A stretch of 8,799 nucleotides of DNA from contig WLNM01000037.1 in the NCBI GenBank assembly GCA_009699825.1, forward strand, positions 1 through 8,799, written 5' to 3'. The DNA comes from Actinomycetota bacterium. Lineage in GTDB: Bacteria > Actinomycetota > Actinomycetes > Nanopelagicales > Nanopelagicaceae. The notes under the pieces were generated by a model. The model saw only the letters and a list, made by a program, of their open reading frames with translations, did not search any database and was not told the DNA's origin. This document shows positions 1 to 6,560 of the stretch, piece by piece. Each line of letters starts with the position of its first letter. Position 1 is the first letter of the stretch. The position numbers were made by a program, and so were the translations under genes.

Positions 1-848
1 ATGGCACGAAGGTGTTGCTCAAATTGACTCGTCCGCGAACCTTCAATAGTCCAGTGTCCCGAATTATGCGGACGCATCGCTAACTCATTGATAAAAATTT
101 CATCACCTTTGACGAACATCTCTACCGCCATTACGCCCACAAGTTTTACTTCAGCTGCAATTTCGAGAGCAATTTTTTGAGCTTTTTCGCTCAGCTCATT
201 ACTCATAAGTGGGGCTGGCGAAATGGTCATCGTGCATATTCCATCTCTTTGAATAGTTTGTGTTGGAGACCAAGATGTGGCTTGTGAATGTGGTGAGCGA
301 GCAACCATAACTGCGATTTCATAATCAAAGTCGATGAGTTCTTCTACAAGAAGTTTAGGGTGATTCTTCAAGAGGTTATCTAATTCTTGTGCTGAATTTA
401 TTTTCCACACACCGCGTCCGTCATAGCCACCAGATATCGATTTTGCGATTGCTGGATATTCTGTGATTTCTAAACTTGATGACACTACTTTGCTTTGAGG
501 TGAATGGAAGTGGGAAAGTTTCTTGCGCATTGCCTCTTTATCTTGTGAGTATTCAAATGACTCTGAACTTGGGCGAACTTTTACTCCTGCAGCCTCCAAA
601 GCCTTAATAACATGAAGCGGAATGAGTTCGTGCTCGAAAGTAAGAACATCACATAATTCGGCAAATTTCTTAACAGCCTCAATATCGTTGTAATCACCGA
701 TGACGTGGGGTGTTATCTGAGCTGCGCTATCACTTGCACTTGATGCGAAAGGCAACAATTTAATACCAAGTGCTGTTGCTGGAGCAATCATCATTCGTGC
801 AAGTTGCCCTGCGCCGATGACGCCAACGACCGGAAATTCGGATTTCAC
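1..848 (-). CDS. purK: N5-carboxyaminoimidazole ribonucleotide synthetase PurK, 3' end beyond the window
   Basis: This is the ATP-grasp enzyme of de novo purine synthesis. It uses ATP and bicarbonate to convert AIR to N5-CAIR, the substrate of PurE. I translated the minus strand by hand. It opens with a GTG at 848-846, then a nucleotide-fold glycine motif (GAGQLARMM), TFEHE, the ATP-grasp segment SGGYDGRGVW, and the signature NELAMRPHNSGHWT followed by SQFEQHLRA at the window edge. About 282 residues are present of an expected 370-390, so the C-terminal lobe is missing. GTG is the only plausible start: an in-frame stop lies at 875-873 and no ATG/GTG/TTG lies between them. It begins 5 bases after the birA stop, so the two are probably co-transcribed. 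The Shine-Dalgarno sequence is weak at best. Family identity is certain from the motifs; the start is likely. Confidence 0.95.
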   Translation of the reverse strand, partial: MKSEFPVVGVIGAGQLARMMIAPATALGIKLLPFASSASDSAAQITPHVIGDYNDIEAVKKFAELCDVLTFEHELIPLHVIKALEAAGVKVRPSSESFEYSQDKEAMRKKLSHFHSPQSKVVSSSLEITEYPAIAKSISGGYDGRGVWKINSAQELDNLLKNHPKLLVEELIDFDYEIAVMVARSPHSQATSWSPTQTIQRDGICTMTISPAPLMSNELSEKAQKIALEIAAEVKLVGVMAVEMFVKGDEIFINELAMRPHNSGHWTIEGSRTSQFEQHLRA

Positions 849-853
849 AGCCG

Positions 854-1627
854 TTATCTTAGATGAAGTACGTCAGCCGAGTTCACGAGTGTTCCGTCAT
901 TAAGTATTAACTCTCCGAGTGGGGAGATTCCAGTTGCTACTGCAGCCGTAGGATCTCCTGCCGGCCAAATAATCTGAATATCTCGGTGAAGTGAAGAGCA
1001 TAAATCTTCGTACTTTGAAACAAATGGAGCACTGCCATGTGTGCTCCATTTCTGGAAATTCTCTTCGAATGCTTTAAGAATTCTCTTCAAGATTTCATTT
1101 CGATCGAGCTGCAAAAAGTTTTCCAAATATAAAGATGATGCTGTGACAACTGGAAGTTCATCCTTGGACATATCGACATTTAATCCCACACCAACAATTA
1201 CGCCGTCATTATCAGCCTGACATAAGAGTCCAGCAATTTTTTTCTCATTAATTAAAATATCGTTCGGCCATTTAATACTTAGATTAACTTTATTGTTTAA
1301 ACCTACAAGTGCTTCGGAAATCGAAAGTGCGGTAAGTAAAGCAATGAAGTTCCACTCATCACGTGGGCGCATAACTTTTTTATACAAAGAAAATAAAAGT
1401 GCAGAAGAAGGCGCAGCAATAAATTCACGATCGAGTCTTCCTTTACCTGCACTTTGGTAATTCGCAACCAACACATCTCCATCAACTGCGGTGTGCGCAC
1501 GAATGCTCTCTGCCAAATCAACTTGAGTAGATCCAGTGACATCAACCACGCTTACTCGCCAGTAAGGAGAAAGTTCTGCGTGCAGTTCTGATTGGCGTAG
1601 TGCCGCACGATGCAATTCATTGCCCAC
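854..1627 (-). CDS. birA: Biotin--[acetyl-CoA-carboxylase] ligase, monofunctional (no HTH domain)
   Basis: It activates biotin with ATP to biotinyl-AMP and transfers it to the carrier lysine of biotin enzymes; the obvious client is AccA, encoded about 2.4 kb away on the other strand. From the GTG at 1627-1625 the protein has 257 residues: TGST (31-34), the adenylate-binding loop GKGRLDR (61-67, usually GRGRLDR in relatives), KWPNDIL (119-125), the KIAG lysine (about 130), VGVGLN (145-150) and a small C-terminal SH3-like domain. There is no N-terminal winged-helix domain, so it cannot act as an E. coli-style repressor. The frame stays open upstream, with ATGs at 1663 and 1696 (280 residues). 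Those starts overlap accD, add residues with no family resemblance and lack a Shine-Dalgarno sequence. GTG 1627 gives the expected N-terminus and sits 7 bases after a possible -10 box. Confidence 0.93.
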   Translation of the reverse strand: MGNELHRAALRQSELHAELSPYWRVSVVDVTGSTQVDLAESIRAHTAVDGDVLVANYQSAGKGRLDREFIAAPSSALLFSLYKKVMRPRDEWNFIALLTALSISEALVGLNNKVNLSIKWPNDILINEKKIAGLLCQADNDGVIVGVGLNVDMSKDELPVVTASSLYLENFLQLDRNEILKRILKAFEENFQKWSTHGSAPFVSKYEDLCSSLHRDIQIIWPAGDPTAAVATGISPLGELILNDGTLVNSADVLHLR

Positions 1628-1633
1628 GACTAG

Positions 1634-1639
1634 TACCGT
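1634..1639 (+). promoter_or_regulatory. Candidate -10 element for leaderless accD transcript
   Basis: TACCGT fits the loose actinobacterial -10 pattern TAnnnT and ends 6 bases before the accD ATG at 1646. Transcription would therefore begin at or within a base of the start codon, the usual geometry of leaderless actinobacterial genes. No convincing -35 is visible. The AGGGG at 1640-1644 lies too close to the ATG to be a normal Shine-Dalgarno site. This is inference from spacing and a weak consensus. Confidence 0.4.
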
Positions 1640-1640
1640 A
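1635..1640 (-). promoter_or_regulatory. Candidate -10 element for leaderless birA transcript, overlapping the accD -10
   Basis: Read on the minus strand, 1640-1635 is TACGGT, again TAnnnT, with 7 bases before the GTG at 1627. It shares five base pairs with the proposed accD -10, because 1634-1640 is a 7-bp palindrome around 1637 (TACCGTA / TACGGTA). A -35 is not evident; TTGTAT at 1667-1662 lies about 21 bases away, which is too far. The call depends on GTG 1627 being the real birA start. Confidence 0.37.
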
Positions 1641-1645
1641 GGGGT

Positions 1646-3217
1646 ATGGACCGTGATCTGCATACAACTGCTGGAAAAATTCAGGATCTTCGTCATCGTT
1701 TAGATGAAGCTGTACATGCTGGCTCCGCGCGAGCCATTGAAAAGCAGCACGCTAAAGGAAAGATGACCGCACGTGAGCGAATCGAAAAACTAGTAGATCC
1801 AAACTCGTTCACAGAACTAGATGAGTTTGCGCGTCACCGTTCGACCAATTTTGGAATGCAAGAAAATCGTCCCTATGGTGACGGTGTCGTCATCGGTTTT
1901 GCCACAGTTGATGGTCGATCCATTGCACTATTTTCACAAGACTTTACAGTTATGGGTGGAAGTCTCGGAGAAGTCTTTGCCGAGAAGATGGTCAAAATTG
2001 CCGAGTTCGCTTTAAAGAACGGAATTCCGCTAGTTGGAATTAGCGACTCTGGTGGTGCACGCATTCAAGAAGGTGTTGCATCGCTCAGCGGTTATGGACG
2101 TATTTTCAGATTGAATACCCGTTCATCTGGCGTCATCCCACAGATCTCACTCATTCTCGGGCCTTGTGCTGGTGGCGCTGCTTACTCACCTGCGCTCACA
2201 GATTTTGTTGTGATGGTAAATGAAACATCTCATATGTTTATTACTGGTCCAGAGGTTATCAAAACGGTTACTGGTGAAGATGTTGGAATGGAAGAACTCG
2301 GCGGTGCTCATACGCACAACTCCAAGAGTGGAAATGCGCACTACTTAGCTCAGAATGAAGATGATGCAATCGATTACGTAAAGGCTTTACTTTCATATCT
2401 GCCAAGTAACAATATGGATGGTGCGCCACATTTACCGCCAACAGAAACGTTGGATAAAAAATCTTCGGATATCGCACTTGATGTACTGATTCCGGATAGT
2501 CCAAACCAACCGTATGACATGAAGAGTGTGGTTACTGCGATTCTGGATGAAGCAGAATTTCTTGAGGTTCATGCACTCTTTGCGCCAAATATTGTTGTTG
2601 GTTTCGGCCGAATCGAAGGTGAAACTGTAGGAATTATTGCAAACCAACCAAATCAATTAGCCGGTACATTAGATATAGATTCAAGTGAGAAAGCGGCACG
2701 ATTCGTTCGCTTCTGTGACGCTTTTAATATTCCAATTTTGACCCTCGTGGATGTGCCTGGTTTCCTACCTGGTGCAGAGCAAGAGTGGAACGGAATCATT
2801 AGACGCGGTGCAAAACTTTTGTATGCCTATGCCGAAGCGTCAGTTCCTATGGTCACATTAATTACTCGAAAGGCTTATGGCGGCGCTTACATAGTCATGG
2901 GTTCAAAATATATTGGTGCAGACATTAATTTAGCCTGGCCATCGGCTGAAATTGCTGTAATGGGTGCACAAGGTGCGGTCAATATTTTGTATAGAAAAGA
3001 AATTAGTGAAGCTAAAAATCCCGAAAAGGCACGTGCAGAATTAATTACCGAATATAACGAAACTCTAGCTAATCCATACTTAGCAGCAGAGCGTGGATTT
3101 ATTGACGCTGTTATCGAACCAAATCAAAGTCGTGAATACATCACAAAAGCTTTTAGAACTCTGAAAACAAAAAGGGACACATTGCCGCCGCGCAAGCACG
3201 GAAATATTCCACTATGA
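1646..3217 (+). CDS. accD: Acyl-CoA carboxylase carboxyltransferase (beta) subunit, AccD5/PccB/AccB family
   Basis: It transfers the carboxyl group from carboxybiotin on AccA to acetyl-CoA and/or propionyl-CoA, giving malonyl- or methylmalonyl-CoA for lipid synthesis. At 523 residues it has the family's usual length and two crotonase-fold halves. The N-terminal part has HTTAGK, HAKGKMTARERI and an oxyanion glycine pair near 176-177 (CAGGAAYSP). The C-terminal half has VDVPGFLPG, IIRRGAKLLYAYAEA, KAYGGAYIVMGSK and AWPSAEIAVMGAQGAV, and the tail is PPRKHGNIPL. Resemblance to Mycobacterium AccD5, recalled from memory, runs from residue 4 onward and supports the ATG at 1646. Residue 416 is Ile where propionyl-preferring PccB has Asp. 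The gene heads the plus-strand operon, and its stop overlaps the accE start (ATGA). Exact substrate preference is uncertain. Confidence 0.96.
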   Translation: MDRDLHTTAGKIQDLRHRLDEAVHAGSARAIEKQHAKGKMTARERIEKLVDPNSFTELDEFARHRSTNFGMQENRPYGDGVVIGFATVDGRSIALFSQDFTVMGGSLGEVFAEKMVKIAEFALKNGIPLVGISDSGGARIQEGVASLSGYGRIFRLNTRSSGVIPQISLILGPCAGGAAYSPALTDFVVMVNETSHMFITGPEVIKTVTGEDVGMEELGGAHTHNSKSGNAHYLAQNEDDAIDYVKALLSYLPSNNMDGAPHLPPTETLDKKSSDIALDVLIPDSPNQPYDMKSVVTAILDEAEFLEVHALFAPNIVVGFGRIEGETVGIIANQPNQLAGTLDIDSSEKAARFVRFCDAFNIPILTLVDVPGFLPGAEQEWNGIIRRGAKLLYAYAEASVPMVTLITRKAYGGAYIVMGSKYIGADINLAWPSAEIAVMGAQGAVNILYRKEISEAKNPEKARAELITEYNETLANPYLAAERGFIDAVIEPNQSREYITKAFRTLKTKRDTLPPRKHGNIPL

Positions 3218-3411
3218 CCCCGAACAAAGTTAAATATGACATCGTATTTGGACATCCGACAATAGATGAAGTCGCGGCAATTGAATTTGCTATGTCTCGT
3301 CACAAGCACGAAATTCTCAAGCCAATAGTGAAGCGAAGCGTTTGGGCGAAACCTATATTGCGAGCCACTCCACCACAACACATTAAATTTGGTTCAGGGC
3401 GAAATAACTAA
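3214..3411 (+). CDS. accE: Acyl-CoA carboxylase epsilon subunit (AccE/PccE type)
   Basis: This is a small subunit found in actinobacterial acyl-CoA carboxylases, where it stabilises or stimulates the alpha-beta complex. The 65-residue protein has the sparse family pattern: an N-terminal strand ending in GHPTIDEVAAIEFAM (the G-x-P-T-x-E-E-x-A-A-type helix start), a central S-V-W (RSVWAKP), and a C-terminal P..H.KFGSGR that replaces the usual P..W..SG. The length fits the roughly 7-kDa epsilon subunits known from Streptomyces and is much shorter than Mycobacterium AccE5. Its ATG overlaps the accD TGA by 4 bases and no Shine-Dalgarno sequence precedes it, which suggests translational coupling. 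Position directly after accD is the strongest support, because the family is too short and divergent for motif evidence alone. Confidence 0.85.
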   Translation: MTPNKVKYDIVFGHPTIDEVAAIEFAMSRHKHEILKPIVKRSVWAKPILRATPPQHIKFGSGRNN

Positions 3412-4014
3412 ATGCCAACGATCGTTCTTGCATCACGCTCTACTTCGAGGCGTCGTCTCTTGGAATCAGCTGGATTGAATCCCACAATTATTGTGAGCGA
3501 TGTTGACGAAGAAACTGACTTCTTTAATTCGATGACACCTCAAGATATGGTCATTGCTTTGGCAATTACTAAGGCACATACAATTCGAGAACAAATTAAT
3601 TATCCCGCAATCATAATTGGGTGTGACTCTACATTTGAATTTGAGGGGCAGTCACTTGGAAAACCAGGTGTGGCACACATTGCTAAGGAACGAGCACAGC
3701 GAGTTCGTGGAAAATCTGGATATCTTCACACCGGACACTGTGTAATTGATACAAAACAAGAACGTGAAATTAGTGATCGAGTTACTACTAAAGTCACATT
3801 TTCAGAGATATCCGATGACGAAATCGATGATTACATTGAATCGGGTGAGCCTTTGCACGTTGCCGGTGGTTTCACACTCGATGGCTTCAGTTCACCGTTT
3901 ATCCCATCAATAGAAGGTGACTACACAAATGTAGTTGGTATATCGATGCCATTTCTGCGAAGTGCAATGAAGCAATTGGGCTATACCTGGCCAGAAGTGA
4001 AGATGATGAAATGA
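3412..4014 (+). CDS. maf: Maf family nucleoside triphosphate pyrophosphatase
   Basis: Maf proteins hydrolyse non-canonical or pyrimidine nucleoside triphosphates to monophosphate and pyrophosphate (house-cleaning), and some act in division arrest. The 200-residue protein starts with the substrate-loop signature SRSTSRRRLL (Arg13 expected to bind phosphate). It has a catalytic-type aspartate in CDSTF (Asp72), the lysine of GKPG (Lys84), the RGKSGYLHTGH segment and the actinobacterial C-terminal motif VAGGFTLDGF. The last two resemble Mycobacterium Maf (Rv3282), recalled from memory. Which nucleotide it prefers cannot be read with confidence. The ATG follows the accE TAA with no gap, and the stop overlaps the accA start by 4 bases. 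Maf between accE and accA is a conserved actinobacterial arrangement with no obvious biochemical link to carboxylation. Confidence 0.93.
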   Translation: MPTIVLASRSTSRRRLLESAGLNPTIIVSDVDEETDFFNSMTPQDMVIALAITKAHTIREQINYPAIIIGCDSTFEFEGQSLGKPGVAHIAKERAQRVRGKSGYLHTGHCVIDTKQEREISDRVTTKVTFSEISDDEIDDYIESGEPLHVAGGFTLDGFSSPFIPSIEGDYTNVVGISMPFLRSAMKQLGYTWPEVKMMK

Positions 4015-5729
4015 AACGTGTATTAATTGCAAACCGTGGCGAAATTGCCGTTCGTGTTATCAGGGCTTGCCAAGATCATGGACTTGAAAGTGTTGCAGTT
4101 TATTCTGATGAAGATCGAAATTCCTTACATGCTCAGATGGCAACACATGCCTTCTCACTTGATGGAATTAATGCCGCTTCAACATATTTAAATATTGCGA
4201 AAATTATTGAGGTTGCAAAACAATCAGGTGCCGATGCAGTACACCCTGGTTATGGATTTCTCTCTGAAAATGCACAATTCGCACAGAGTGTGATTGATGC
4301 GGGATTGATTTGGATCGGTCCCCCACCATCTGCCATCAAAGCACTTGGAGATAAAGTTTCAGCACGCAAAATTGCGGCCAAAGCTGGTGCTCCACTCGTC
4401 GCCGGAACCGCTGATCCTGTAGATAACGCAGATGAAATCATTGCATTTGCTAAGGAACATGGCTTACCCGTTGCAATCAAAGCTGCCCATGGTGGTGGTG
4501 GCCGTGGATTAAAGATCGCACATACTTTTGAAGAAATTCCAGAAGCCTTTGCTTCAGCTGTTCGCGAAGCTATTGCAGGATTTGGTCGTGGTGAATGTTT
4601 CGTCGAGCGATATTTAGATAAACCCCGGCACGTAGAAACACAAGTTCTAGTTGATAAGAGCGGGCATGCTGTGGTTGTCAGTACACGTGATTGCTCTTTG
4701 CAACGTCGCCATCAAAAACTAGTCGAAGAGGCACCCGCACCATTCCTAAGTAAAGAACAAATTGAAGAGCTTTACCGATCAAGCAAAGCGATCATGAAAG
4801 AAGCTGGCTACGTTGGAGCAGGTACGTGTGAATTTCTCATTGGGGTAGATGGAACAATTTCATTTTTGGAAGTCAATACTCGTCTGCAAGTTGAACACCC
4901 AGTAAGTGAAGAAGTAACTGGAATTGACCTAGTACGAGAGCAATTTAGAATTGCAATGGGTGAAAATCTTGGATTTGATGATCCAGAAATTCGTGCGCAT
5001 TCATTTGAATTTCGAATCAATGGTGAAGACCCTGGCCGCTCATTCTTACCAGCTCCTGGACGCATCACCCAATGGCAAATCCCCACAGGCCCTGGAGTTC
5101 GAGTCGACGCTGGATTTAGAAATGGTGACACCATCGGCGGTAACTTTGATTCGCTGCTAGCAAAATTAATTGTCACAGGTTCCACTCGTGAAGAAGCCAT
5201 TCAGAGAGCTAGGCGCGCTTTATCAGAATTTGTTGTTGGTGGATTAGCAACTGCTTTGCCATTTCATCGCGCGATTATGGATGACCCTGCTTTCACCGAA
5301 AAATTCAAAGTTTATACAAGTTACATAGAAAATGAATTTAAGAATGAAATACCAGCATATTCACAATCTGCCCTCGAATCACAAACTCATGCAGCAGCAG
5401 AACATTTGGTTACTGAGGTAAATGGAAAGCGCTTTGAAATTTTTGTTCATGCACCTGAACCCGTCCATAAACGCCACCGTGCAAAACAAGGTGCAAGTGG
5501 TGCGTCAACTGGTACGGCACTTACAAGCCCTATGCAAGGTACCGTGGTGAAAATAGCCGTGGAAGATGGACAGTCCGTGGAAGCCGGTGAATTAATCGTA
5601 GTAATCGAAGCCATGAAGATGGAGCAACCGTTGAACGCGCATCGAGCTGGCGTGGTTAAAAACTTAAGTGCAACTATTGGAGAAACTGTTTCAAGCGGCA
5701 GTACACTTTGTGACATTATTGACGCATGA
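4011..5729 (+). CDS. accA: Acyl-CoA carboxylase alpha subunit: biotin carboxylase fused to biotin carboxyl carrier
   Basis: It carboxylates its own biotin with ATP and bicarbonate and presents it to AccD. The 572-residue protein begins with the biotin-carboxylase N-terminal domain (VLIANRGEIAVRVIRAC, HPGYGFLSENA). The ATP-grasp domain follows, with Lys157 and the glycine loop GGGGRG (161-166), the EVNTRLQVEHPVSEEVTG active-site motif (287-304) and the C-terminal domain. After a short variable linker (about 445-500) comes the carrier domain with EAMKMEQP, the biotinylated lysine being Lys536. Size and domain order match actinobacterial AccA3/AccA2. A histidine (160) precedes the glycine loop where Phe or Ala is more usual. 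The start ATG overlaps the maf stop and the TGA overlaps the next gene's ATG, so it is embedded in a coupled operon. BirA, divergent upstream, should modify it. Confidence 0.97.
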   Translation: MKRVLIANRGEIAVRVIRACQDHGLESVAVYSDEDRNSLHAQMATHAFSLDGINAASTYLNIAKIIEVAKQSGADAVHPGYGFLSENAQFAQSVIDAGLIWIGPPPSAIKALGDKVSARKIAAKAGAPLVAGTADPVDNADEIIAFAKEHGLPVAIKAAHGGGGRGLKIAHTFEEIPEAFASAVREAIAGFGRGECFVERYLDKPRHVETQVLVDKSGHAVVVSTRDCSLQRRHQKLVEEAPAPFLSKEQIEELYRSSKAIMKEAGYVGAGTCEFLIGVDGTISFLEVNTRLQVEHPVSEEVTGIDLVREQFRIAMGENLGFDDPEIRAHSFEFRINGEDPGRSFLPAPGRITQWQIPTGPGVRVDAGFRNGDTIGGNFDSLLAKLIVTGSTREEAIQRARRALSEFVVGGLATALPFHRAIMDDPAFTEKFKVYTSYIENEFKNEIPAYSQSALESQTHAAAEHLVTEVNGKRFEIFVHAPEPVHKRHRAKQGASGASTGTALTSPMQGTVVKIAVEDGQSVEAGELIVVIEAMKMEQPLNAHRAGVVKNLSATIGETVSSGSTLCDIIDA

Positions 5730-6556
5730 CAAATAACCAACTGCTTTATAGCGATCCGCTGAAAGCTGCAGAGCAAGCCGCTTCTGAAATAGCAAAGCGC
5801 ACAGGCGTGCTCTCTCACGACATCGCATTAGTTATGGGTTCAGGTTGGGTAGATGCGGTGTCGGTTTTGGGTTCACCAGATTTTGAATGTGATGCTGATG
5901 AAATTACAGGTTTTCTTCCTCCCGCAGTTGAAGGTCACTCTGGAAAAATTCGTTCATACTCAATTAAGAGTGGCGACAAAATTCTTCGTGCACTCGTTTT
6001 CCTTGGACGCACGCATTTATATGAAGGCAAAGGTATTGAGCCCGTAGTTCATGGGGTTAGAACAGCTGTCAAAGCTGGTTGCAAAATTGTAATTCTCACA
6101 AACGCCTGTGGCGGAATAAATACAAGCTATTCAGTTGGTCAGCCAGTTTTGATACGCGACCATATTTCCTTAACAGCAACATCACCTTTAATCGGAGCAC
6201 ACTTTGTAGATCTCACAGATTTATACAGCAAACGAATTCGGGCAATTGTAAGACAAGCAGATTCTTCTCTTGCCGAGGGAGTTTATGTTCATTGGCGCGG
6301 ACCTACATATGAAACTCCTGCCGAAATTTTAATGATGCGAGCAATGGGAGCAGATTTAGTAGGTATGTCTACGGTTCCAGAAGCTATTGCTGCTCATGCA
6401 CTCGGTGCTGAAGTACTTGGTATTTCATTAGTGACGAATGCGGCCGCTGGGGTCACTGGTGAAAAACTCAATCATGAAGAAGTTATTGCTGCTGGAAAAG
6501 CTGCAGCAACTCGCATGGGAACACTTCTCAAGGAAGTTATTCCGAAGTTACTCTAG
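5726..6556 (+). CDS. punA: Purine nucleoside phosphorylase, trimeric (PNP-I) family
   Basis: It splits inosine, guanosine and their 2'-deoxy forms with phosphate into the free base and (deoxy)ribose-1-phosphate, feeding purine salvage and sugar catabolism. The 276 residues show the low-molecular-mass trimeric PNP motifs in order: phosphate-binding GSGW (38-41), GHSGK (70-74), GRTHLYEG (94-101), TNACGG (125-130), the base-binding glutamate in GPTYETPAE (Glu196), GMSTVPE (213-219) and the purine-contacting Asn238 in LVTNAAAG. The Glu/Asn pair indicates 6-oxopurine preference. This differs from the hexameric E. coli DeoD, although mycobacterial orthologues are often labelled deoD. The ATG overlaps the accA stop (ATGA) with no Shine-Dalgarno sequence. 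The next two genes can process the sugar phosphate product. Confidence 0.95.
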   Translation: MTNNQLLYSDPLKAAEQAASEIAKRTGVLSHDIALVMGSGWVDAVSVLGSPDFECDADEITGFLPPAVEGHSGKIRSYSIKSGDKILRALVFLGRTHLYEGKGIEPVVHGVRTAVKAGCKIVILTNACGGINTSYSVGQPVLIRDHISLTATSPLIGAHFVDLTDLYSKRIRAIVRQADSSLAEGVYVHWRGPTYETPAEILMMRAMGADLVGMSTVPEAIAAHALGAEVLGISLVTNAAAGVTGEKLNHEEVIAAGKAAATRMGTLLKEVIPKLL

Positions 6557-6560
6557 GTTT

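Noticed and set aside
1628..1696. N-terminal extension of birA to ATG 1663 or ATG 1696 (up to 23 extra residues)
   Set aside because: It would overlap accD, the added residues show no family similarity, and neither ATG has an SD or a nearby -10. GTG 1627 gives the normal BirA length.
4808..5200. Antisense open frame of 130 codons within accA
   Set aside because: It lies opposite the conserved biotin-carboxylase sequence, has no recognisable motif, and is a frame shadow.
5447..5818. Antisense open frame of 123 codons across the accA/PNP junction
   Set aside because: It runs opposite the biotin carrier domain and PNP start; the Cys/Ser-rich, unstructured composition is typical of a shadow.
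6438..6560. N-terminal extension of the mutase inside the PNP gene (41 residues)
   Set aside because: The extra residues are an alternate-frame reading of the conserved PNP C-terminus. The family N-terminus starts at ATG 6561, just after the PNP stop.
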